A DNA stretch of 6,392 nucleotides. Origin: Candidatus Hydrogenedentota bacterium. GTDB lineage: Bacteria; Hydrogenedentota; Hydrogenedentia; Hydrogenedentales; SLHB01. Position 1 is the stretch's first letter. Every line of letters starts with the position of its first letter. Below, one piece after another: positions 1-5,182 of this stretch. Both the position numbers and the translations under genes were made by a program. Under the pieces are notes generated by a model. It was given only the letters and a program-made list of their open reading frames with translations. It made no database searches and had not been told where the DNA came from. The stretch is taken from contig PUOI01000266.1 in assembly GCA_003552765.1 (NCBI GenBank), positions 1 to 6,392 on the forward strand, read 5' to 3'.

Positions 1-446
1 CGCTTTTCGCCACGCACTACCACGAATTGACCGAGTTGGCCAACCGGCTGGTTCGCGCGCGGAATTTCAATGTGGCCGGCCGTGAATACGAGGGACACGT
101 GATCTTCCTATACCGCATCGTGGAAGGGGGCGCGGACCATAGCTACGGTATTCAGGTCGCCAAACTGGCGGGCTTGCCGCCCAAGGTTCTTGAGCGGGCG
201 CGGGAGATCCTTGAACTGCTCGAATCGGGCAACACGGCAGCGTTGGGCTTGCCGCAACAGATGTATCTCTTCGCGCCGCAATCCCCCGAGACTGCGGACG
301 CGGCTCCGTCTCCGCCGCAAGATGCCCCGGCTGAGCCTCATCCCGTGGAAGCCGAGCTGGCGCAGGTGGATCCCGACGCGCTTACCCCGCGCGAGGCCCT
401 GGATGTCCTTTACAAGCTCAAGAATTTGATCGAGGGCGGCGGATAG
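1..446 (+). CDS. mutS: DNA mismatch repair ATPase MutS, C-terminal fragment
   Basis: The gene enters from outside the window; its frame begins at base 3 and runs 147 codons to TAG at 444-446. MutS recognises mismatches and small loops in DNA and recruits MutL, using a C-terminal ABC-type ATPase. The visible part starts with LFATHYHEL, the conserved segment that includes the switch histidine of the MutS ATPase, and continues through the family-typical [14 protein letters not shown] and the helix [13 protein letters not shown]. After a Pro/Ala-rich linker comes QMYLF (258-272), which fits the Qxx-hydrophobic-F beta-clamp-binding pentapeptide found at this place in many MutS proteins. The tail [20 protein letters not shown] matches the usual C-terminal helical segment that mediates MutS dimer/tetramer contacts. 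The C-terminus looks intact. The mismatch-binding and core domains and the Walker A motif lie upstream of the window, so their integrity cannot be judged. MutS1 rather than MutS2 is indicated by this C-terminal motif. Confidence 0.96.
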   Translation, partial: LFATHYHELTELANRLVRARNFNVAGREYEGHVIFLYRIVEGGADHSYGIQVAKLAGLPPKVLERAREILELLESGNTAALGLPQQMYLFAPQSPETADAAPSPPQDAPAEPHPVEAELAQVDPDALTPREALDVLYKLKNLIEGGG

Positions 447-516
447 TGGCTCAGTCCGCTCTGTGGATGCTTGGGTTGCGGCTGGCTTAGCCTGACATGC
501 TGTCACAAATCAAATC

Positions 517-623
517 CATCCCGTAGGGATGACAGCTGCTAGCCGGGGGTTGAGACCGCAGGCGATAGCATGCGGGCGATACCCCCGGGAAGAATGCCCC
601 CTTACCGACCCCTTTAGGGGTCG
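517..623 (+). repeat. Multi-hairpin repeat element, copy A
   Basis: This 107-base block is built from nested perfect palindromes. In order: a 6-bp stem with a GTA loop (517-531, CATCCC/GGGATG); an 8-bp outer stem CCGGGGGT/ACCCCCGG (543-550 with 581-588) enclosing an inner stem CCGCA/TGCGG (556-560 with 571-575); and a 7-bp stem CGACCCC/GGGGTCG with a TTTA loop (606-623). No T-tract follows, so it does not look like a plain intrinsic terminator. A second, inverted copy lies at 650-748. The layout resembles REP/BIME-type or other non-autonomous palindromic repeats that are dispersed by a transposase acting in trans. That family assignment is inference, since only this locus is visible. A small separate hairpin TGACA/TGTCA sits just upstream at 493-505. 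Confidence 0.8.
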
Positions 624-649
624 CAGAACTTTTGTGCACACGGCTGCTG

Positions 650-748
650 CGACCCTTATCAGGGTCGATGGATGGGGTAGCGATCCTGGGGTATCGCGCG
701 CTGCGCGCGCTTCAACCCCAGGCTACCAGCTATGACCCCGCTGGGGTC
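650..748 (-). repeat. Multi-hairpin repeat element, copy B (inverted)
   Basis: Read on the - strand, this 99-base block has the same order of parts as copy A: a 6-bp stem with a 3-base loop (734-748, GACCCC/GGGGTC on +), an outer stem CCTGGGG/CCCCAGG (685-691 with 716-722) around an inner stem GCGCGC/GCGCGC (696-701 with 705-710), and a 7-bp end hairpin CGACCCT/AGGGTCG with a 4-base loop (650-667). It also has an extra pairing GGTAG/CTACC (676-680 with 723-727) that copy A lacks. By hand it aligns to copy A from end to end with one 8-base gap in the central loop. The shared unpaired strings include GGGTTGA and CGATACCCC. The two copies face tail to tail, 26 bases apart. Confidence 0.8.
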
Positions 749-828
749 GTCTTGATGTCCACCAACGCATTCGAGAAGGAACGACTACCAGGTGGCCGTG
801 TAACGGATACGAGAAGGAAATAGAACCC

Positions 829-1920
829 ATGAAGCAACGGCTGGCGGCGGGGGGCATGTCGGGTACGAGCCTGGACGGGATTGACGCGGCGCTTGTGCGG
901 GTAATCGGCGAGGGGCTTGGCATGACCGTCGAGACCGTGCAATGCGCCTCGCGGCCTCTGGGGGCCTTGGGGGACGCGCTCCGGCCTTTGGCCGAACAGC
1001 GGCCCGTTGACGCGCGGGACTTCCCCCGGCTCGGGCTTAAGGTGGGGGAGGCGCACGCGGAGCTGCTCGCGGAACTGGCCAGGGACGAACGGGTCGAGCT
1101 CATCGCGGTTCATGGCCAGACCGTGTTTCACGATCCGCCGCTGTCCGCGCAACTCATCAATCCCCATCCCATCGTACGGCGTCTCGGCGCGCCGGTTGTG
1201 TTCGACTTGCGCGGGGCCGACCTTGCGTCGGGCGGCCAAGGCGCGCCCATCACCCCGCTGGCAGACCACATTCTTTTTGGCCGCTGTGATGAGTCGCGCG
1301 CCGTGGTGAACCTGGGCGGATTCGCCAACTTCACGTGGCTTCCGCCCTTCACGGGGGACGATGAGGCGGCGCTCCCGGCCATCCGCGGCGGGGACATCTG
1401 CGCGTGCAACCAGCTTCTCGACGCCATTGCCCGCCATTGTTTTCACTCTCCTTACGACATCGACGGCCAACGCGCCAACCAGGGCCAAATCAATGAAGCC
1501 GCCCACCGCGCATTGCTCCCCATCCTCCGGGCTCAGGCCAGCGCGGGCCGGTCGCTGGGTAGCGGAGACGAGTTGGCGGACTGGGCCGACGGCCATGGCG
1601 CGGTTTGTCCCGGCGCCGATCTCGCCCGGACAGCGGCCGCCGCCATAGCGGTGGTGATCGCCGAGAGCTTGGGCGAAGCGGATCGCATCATTCTGGCGGG
1701 CGGCGGCGCGTTGAACCAAGCGCTTTGGCGGGAGCTGAGCCAACGCGCGAAGGCGCCGGTCAGGCGCTCCGACGACCTCGGCGTCCCCGCGCAATACCGC
1801 GAGGCGATCGCGATGGCCGTCCTCGGGGCCTTGTCCGCCGATGGCGTTCCCATAACGCTACCTCAAGTGACGGGCTGCGCATGTCCCGCGCCGAATGCCG
1901 GGTGCTGGACGCATCCGTGA
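829..1920 (+). CDS. anmK: Anhydro-N-acetylmuramic acid kinase
   Basis: AnmK is a cytosolic enzyme of peptidoglycan recycling. It opens the 1,6-anhydro ring of anhydro-MurNAc and phosphorylates it with ATP, giving MurNAc-6-phosphate. The 363-residue product is close to the usual length of about 370. Family landmarks are the N-terminal phosphate-binding GGMSGTSLDGID (residues 8-19), HGQTVFHDPP (95-104), the stretch from INPHPIVRRLGAPVVFDLR through GAPITPLAD (110-146), NLGGFANFTWLP (161-172) and GGGALN (291-296). D189 in GDICACN aligns by motif with the catalytic aspartate (D182 in characterised enzymes), but the neighbouring TGPGN of well-studied AnmK is replaced by ICACN. The ATG at 829 is preceded by GAGAAGGA (811-818) with about 10 bases of spacing, and the first motif starts at residue 8, so the start is well placed. 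No convincing promoter is visible between the repeat and the gene. No murQ or other recycling gene is adjacent. Confidence 0.95.
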   Translation: MKQRLAAGGMSGTSLDGIDAALVRVIGEGLGMTVETVQCASRPLGALGDALRPLAEQRPVDARDFPRLGLKVGEAHAELLAELARDERVELIAVHGQTVFHDPPLSAQLINPHPIVRRLGAPVVFDLRGADLASGGQGAPITPLADHILFGRCDESRAVVNLGGFANFTWLPPFTGDDEAALPAIRGGDICACNQLLDAIARHCFHSPYDIDGQRANQGQINEAAHRALLPILRAQASAGRSLGSGDELADWADGHGAVCPGADLARTAAAAIAVVIAESLGEADRIILAGGGALNQALWRELSQRAKAPVRRSDDLGVPAQYREAIAMAVLGALSADGVPITLPQVTGCACPAPNAGCWTHP

Positions 1921-1942
1921 TTCGCCTTTGCGGTCCGGGCGC

Positions 1943-1980
1943 AAAAAAAATGGAATCCTGGCGGGGGGAGCCAGGATTCC
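1943..1980 (-). terminator. Intrinsic terminator reading leftward
   Basis: An 11-bp perfect stem GGAATCCTGGC/GCCAGGATTCC (1952-1962 with 1970-1980) encloses a 7-base G-rich loop. On the + strand it is preceded by eight A residues (1943-1950) and followed by TGCGTGG with no T-tract. Read on the - strand the stem is followed by one A and then eight T residues, the classical layout of a rho-independent terminator for leftward transcription. It lies about 30 bases after the anmK stop, so it may also impede rightward transcripts as a plain stem-loop. The direction is unexpected because the nearest - strand gene on the right ends at 4682. Confidence 0.7.
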
Positions 1981-2007
1981 TGCGTGGTTGGGGAAGGAGG
2001 CACGCGG

Positions 2008-2025
2008 GGCTACTTGGGAGTAGCC
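2008..2025. other. Intergenic hairpin in the anmK to beta-helix gap
   Basis: The sequence GGCTAC-TTGGGA-GTAGCC forms a 6-bp stem with a 6-base loop. It is flanked by two direct copies of CACGCG (2001-2006 and 2027-2032), and the earlier GCGTG (1982-1986) could pair with CACGC in either copy. Together with the stem at 1952-1980 this makes 1952-2033 a small structured island. No ORF with coding character lies here. The rest of 1921-2281 shows no gene. No function is assigned. Confidence 0.4.
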
Positions 2026-2126
2026 TCACGCGCAACGAGTAGAGAGGCAAGCGTTGGGGCGCTTTGACTCTTTGGGGAAGTCCAAATCACCTTCCAACAT
2101 AAGAAACGCGGGGGGTCCGGGAAGGG

Positions 2127-2154
2127 TTGACAGGCGGAACATCCCCCTTAGGTT
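2127..2154 (+). promoter_or_regulatory. Weak candidate promoter, TTGACA with poor -10
   Basis: A perfect -35 hexamer TTGACA (2127-2132) is followed after 16 bases by TAGGTT (2149-2154), which matches the -10 consensus at only three of six positions. It could be a second upstream promoter for the beta-helix gene, but the site at 2219-2247 is clearly better. It is listed mainly because this intergenic region holds two TTGACA boxes in the same orientation. Confidence 0.25.
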
Positions 2155-2218
2155 TCAATTTTCCGGAACAGGGTGGGGCGCTCCAGTGAACGCGAGGGCG
2201 GCTTGGCGCGGCAAGGTC

Positions 2219-2247
2219 TTGACATGAAAAGGGGCGCAAGGTATGGT
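2219..2247 (+). promoter_or_regulatory. Sigma70-type promoter of the beta-helix gene
   Basis: A consensus -35 box TTGACA (2219-2224) and a -10 box TATGGT (2242-2247, four of six matches) are separated by the optimal 17 bases. Transcription would begin near 2254, giving a leader of about 28 bases before the ATG at 2282. The -10 box covers the in-frame ATG at 2243, which therefore cannot be the start codon on transcripts from this promoter. A perfect 7-bp hairpin AGCCGAA/TTCGGCT (2249-2265) sits at the predicted 5' end of the mRNA, where it might stabilise the transcript or bind a regulator. Confidence 0.6.
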
Positions 2248-2281
2248 CAGCCGAAAACTTCGGCTAGAAAGGATAGGAACC

Positions 2282-4534
2282 ATGCCAATGATGACCAACT
2301 CTCGTTTCACTTGTCTGCCTCCCGTGCTGTCCCGAGGCCGTGGGAGGCGAACGCTATGCTTGGGGAAGGCCGTGGCGGCGGCCGTGCTTGTTGCGTTTTC
2401 CTGTTTGGCGGCGGAGGGCGGGGAAGACAACGTGTACCGCATCGCCACTCAGGAGGATTTTGACACCTACCGCGAGAAGACGTTCCCGCCGGGCGCGCAA
2501 ATCCTATTTGCCAAGGGAGGCCTTTTCCAGGGCCAGTTTGCCCCCTCGGGTTCGGGAACGGGGGACGAACCGATCGTGGTCACGGCCTATGACCCCGAAA
2601 CGGGTGAAGCAGTCGACGGCCCCGTCGACGACAAACCCCTTATCCAAGGGCGCGGCGAGGTGGACACGGTGTTCTTCCTGCGCAACGCCGAGTATTGGGA
2701 GATCAACAATCTGGAGATCACCAATACGGACGGGACCACGGATGACCAGGGAGACCTGATGGGGATTTACGTCTTGGCCGACGACTTTCCCGGCGGGGAT
2801 GTGCGCGGCGTCACCATACGTCATTGCCATGTGCATGATGTCAATGGCGAGGTGGGGGGTAAAGAACGCGGCGGCATCCATGTCCACGCCGACGGTCCAA
2901 TTCGGTACACGGGGTTGCTGATCGAGCACAATGTCGTGCGCGACGTGGGCGGCGTTGGGATCGCGAATCAGCAGTTGGACACCACGTACCGGCAAATCTA
3001 TAGCGAGGACTATCTTCCGTGGCGCGAGCTGCGCATCCGGAACAACCGCATTGATTCCACCGGCCGAAACAACCTCATCTTCCGGATTAGCGAGGATCCC
3101 GTGGTGGAGCATAACACGCTGGTCCGCAGCAGCCGGTTCAGCACGGGCCACAGCGTGTTTAACTTCAACACGACGGACGCCGTCATGCAATACAATGAGG
3201 CCTACGGCAACACGGGCGATCCCGTGGAGGATAACGACCGGGGCGGCTTCGACGCGGACTGGAATTCGCGGGGGACTGTAATTCAGTACAACTACAGCCA
3301 CGACAACCACTGGTTCGTGGGCATCATGCGGCGTGGCATTAACGAAGACATCACCATTCGTTACAACATCAGCCAAAACGAGCGCGTCGGCGCGTATTTT
3401 TACGGGTTTCCGGGCGATACAGACGTGAGGGATGTCCGGGTATACAACAACACCCACTATTTCCGGGCGGGCCTTGACGCGTCCGTGTTCGCCAACCCCG
3501 AACCCCATACGCGCACGCCCATCCATACGCAATTCTGGAACAACATCTACTCGTTCGAGGATGAGGGCGCCTGGGGAATCGAGCCCGACCCCGACACCAC
3601 TGAATTCTCCCACAACCTATTCCACAACGTGGAGCCGCGCGGTGCGGACTACGTGGTGGGCGATCCCTTGCTCGTGGATCCCGGTTCTGGCGGAACCGAC
3701 ATTTCCATGAGCGATCCCGATCGCCTTTCGGGGTACCAAGTCCAGCCCGATTCACCCGCAATTGGAGCGGGAATGGAAATCGAGGACCATGGGGGCGAGG
3801 ATTTCTGGGGTAATCCACTATACGACGGCGCTCCGGACATCGGCGCGCACGAATGGCAATCCCCGGCGTCCCGCAACAACCCCGATGCCACAGGGATGAC
3901 GGCGGACGCGGCGGCCGACCCCGTTGCCTGGCTGGACGGCGAGCCAGTCTCCGCCGCGGAATTCCAGCGCGAACTCCGCGCCCAGCGCTGGAAGGCCGCG
4001 CACGCCTTCCATCAAGAACACGGCGCGCCCGGCCCGGGCCGTTGGGAAGGGAAACGGGTTAACGGCGAGACCGCTCCGGAAATGCTGCGGCGGCTGGCGT
4101 TGGAGGCGGTCTTGCACCGGCAGGCGGAACGGCTCTTGGCCCTGGAAATGGGAATCATCGACTCGGCTAGCTTTCGCGGCGTCATGCGCCGGCGGGACAC
4201 GGAGAATCGCCTTCGGAGCGCGAAACTGGAGCAAGGCGAACCCGTGTACGGGCCGGAACGCTTCTGTGAACAGACCTACGCCGACTACTTCGCCGACCGA
4301 ACGGCGCAGGCGGTGAAAGCGCGCCTCGCCGAGACGGAGCTGGCGCTGAGCAAGGAAGAACTGCGGCGGCGATATGACCGGATGGCGTCCGGCGCATGGC
4401 CGTTCGAAGCCGTGCGTGGAGCCATCCAAATGGCGCACGTGGATGACGCTTATCCCGAGGTGGTGCGCGCCAGGCTCGAAGAAGCCGAGGTAAGGCTGAA
4501 CGAAGACACCCTGCAAAACGCGCCCGTCTGGTAA
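2282..4534 (+). CDS. Exported right-handed beta-helix protein with foldase-like C-terminal domain
   Basis: The product has 750 residues from ATG 2282, chosen over the in-frame ATG 2243 because AAAGGA (2268-2273) lies 8 bases upstream and a promoter -10 box overlaps 2243. Residues 1-45 look like a long Sec signal: Arg-rich n-region, hydrophobic AVAAAVLVAF (30-39), probable cleavage near CLAA. Residues about 50-527 form a pectate-lyase-like parallel beta-helix. They start with the common PPGAQILFAKGGLFQGQF module and continue with Asn/Asp-rich coils such as VTIRHCHVHDV, LLIEHNVVRDV, FDADWN (323-328) and VIQYNYSHDN. They end with the recurrent GAPDIGAHEW. Such helices usually bind or cleave polysaccharides; no catalytic set can be assigned here. 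After a linker, residues 546-750 begin WLDGEPVSAAEF and contain a YGPERF segment and a charged helix KEELRRRYD. These resemble the N-terminal chaperone region of SurA/PrsA-type proteins, with no PPIase domain following. The gene appears to be monocistronic. The substrate is unknown. Confidence 0.85.
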   Translation: MPMMTNSRFTCLPPVLSRGRGRRTLCLGKAVAAAVLVAFSCLAAEGGEDNVYRIATQEDFDTYREKTFPPGAQILFAKGGLFQGQFAPSGSGTGDEPIVVTAYDPETGEAVDGPVDDKPLIQGRGEVDTVFFLRNAEYWEINNLEITNTDGTTDDQGDLMGIYVLADDFPGGDVRGVTIRHCHVHDVNGEVGGKERGGIHVHADGPIRYTGLLIEHNVVRDVGGVGIANQQLDTTYRQIYSEDYLPWRELRIRNNRIDSTGRNNLIFRISEDPVVEHNTLVRSSRFSTGHSVFNFNTTDAVMQYNEAYGNTGDPVEDNDRGGFDADWNSRGTVIQYNYSHDNHWFVGIMRRGINEDITIRYNISQNERVGAYFYGFPGDTDVRDVRVYNNTHYFRAGLDASVFANPEPHTRTPIHTQFWNNIYSFEDEGAWGIEPDPDTTEFSHNLFHNVEPRGADYVVGDPLLVDPGSGGTDISMSDPDRLSGYQVQPDSPAIGAGMEIEDHGGEDFWGNPLYDGAPDIGAHEWQSPASRNNPDATGMTADAAADPVAWLDGEPVSAAEFQRELRAQRWKAAHAFHQEHGAPGPGRWEGKRVNGETAPEMLRRLALEAVLHRQAERLLALEMGIIDSASFRGVMRRRDTENRLRSAKLEQGEPVYGPERFCEQTYADYFADRTAQAVKARLAETELALSKEELRRRYDRMASGAWPFEAVRGAIQMAHVDDAYPEVVRARLEEAEVRLNEDTLQNAPVW

Positions 4535-4547
4535 GGAAATCTATCTT

Positions 4548-4583
4548 GACAGGGCGTCCGGCGGAGTGCCGCGGCGCCCTGTC
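4548..4583. terminator. Terminator-like hairpin between convergent genes
   Basis: GACAGGGCG (4548-4556) pairs perfectly with CGCCCTGTC (4575-4583), and an inner CGGC/GCCG pairing (4559-4562 with 4568-4571) extends the structure. It starts 13 bases after the stop of the beta-helix gene and about 100 bases beyond the stop of coaD, which converges on it. Neither side carries a real T-tract: the + side continues GAGTCCC, and the - side AAGATAGATTT. It may be a shared stem-loop terminator or an mRNA 3' stabiliser. The rest of 4535-4681 shows only a small TGCGG/CCGCA inverted repeat near the coaD stop. Confidence 0.45.
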
Positions 4584-4681
4584 GAGTCCCTAACCGAAAT
4601 GCAAGCCCATGGAAGGCAGCCAAGCATTTTGCGCTGAGCTAGCACCAGGAGCAAACGTTTCGCCGTTGCGGCCCCGCAGCG

Positions 4682-5182
4682 TCACCGCTCCGGATCGGTG
4701 TTGGGTAGTTTTTGGCGGAGGCGTTGGCTGACTTCCGGGGGCACGAAGGGCGTGAGATCGCCACCGAGCTGGCCGATTTCGCGCACAAGCCGGGAACTGA
4801 GGAAGAGGTACTGCTCGGATGGCATCAGACACACGGTGTCGATGCCCGGCAACAGCTTCTGGTTGGTGATGGCCATGGTGAGTTCGAGTTCGAAGTCGGA
4901 CGCCACCCGCAATCCCCGCACCAATGCCACGGCCTCGCGTTGCCGCGCATATTCGACGGTCAAGCCCTCGAAGGCGTCCACCTCGACGCTGGGGAGGTAG
5001 CTCGTGGTGGCTTTGAGCATTTCCACGCGCTCATCGACGGAAAACAGCCCCGGCTTTTCGGGATTGCGGGCCACAGCGACCACTACGCGGCTGAACATGC
5101 GGGTGGCCCGCTCCACGAGGTCCAGGTGACCGTAGGTGGGCGGATCGAAACTGCCGGGGTAGATGGCGAGCCGTTCAGGCAT
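4682..5182 (-). CDS. coaD: Phosphopantetheine adenylyltransferase
   Basis: CoaD transfers an adenylyl group from ATP to 4'-phosphopantetheine, giving dephospho-CoA and pyrophosphate, the penultimate step of coenzyme A synthesis in the cytosol. The 166-residue product matches the usual length of about 160. It shows the nucleotidyltransferase signature YPGSFDP (8-14) with TYGH (16-19), the RGLR segment followed by SDFELE (89-100), and SSRLVRE (129-135) with the following GGDLTPFVP; these are the ATP- and substrate-binding motifs of bacterial CoaD. The frame is open further upstream, but ATG 5182 puts the family N-terminus exactly at residue 1 and has the strong ribosome-binding site AGGAGGA (5197-5191). 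The start codon overlaps the end of larC by 8 bases, so the gene is probably co-transcribed and translationally coupled with it. Confidence 0.96.
   Translation of the reverse strand: MPERLAIYPGSFDPPTYGHLDLVERATRMFSRVVVAVARNPEKPGLFSVDERVEMLKATTSYLPSVEVDAFEGLTVEYARQREAVALVRGLRVASDFELELTMAITNQKLLPGIDTVCLMPSEQYLFLSSRLVREIGQLGGDLTPFVPPEVSQRLRQKLPNTDPER

Noticed and set aside
529..735. Short open frames in the mutS-anmK gap
   Set aside because: They run straight through the palindromic repeat copies, so their apparent peptide sequence is dictated by hairpin sequence rather than coding selection.
517..748. CRISPR array or plain rho-independent terminator
   Set aside because: There are only two copies, inverted rather than direct, with no regular spacers, and none of the stems is followed by a T-tract.
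730..1794. A 354-codon open frame on the - strand opposite anmK
   Set aside because: It is the antisense shadow of a clearly identified AnmK in GC-rich DNA, with Arg/Pro/Gly-rich composition, no recognisable motif, and an end running into the repeat element.
1760..2050. A 96-codon - strand gene that would use the leftward terminator
   Set aside because: Its frame runs through the terminator stem and deep into the anmK 3' end, and it has no ribosome-binding site or recognisable motif.
2391..2408. Lipoprotein signal around the cysteine in AFSCLAA
   Set aside because: The residues before the cysteine (A-F-S) do not fit a lipobox, which needs Leu or similar at -3 and a small residue at -2; signal peptidase I cleavage just after is more likely.
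2504..3613. A 369-codon open frame on the - strand opposite the beta-helix gene
   Set aside because: The + strand frame has a signal peptide and clear beta-helix motifs; the antisense frame arises from its codon bias and shows no family features.
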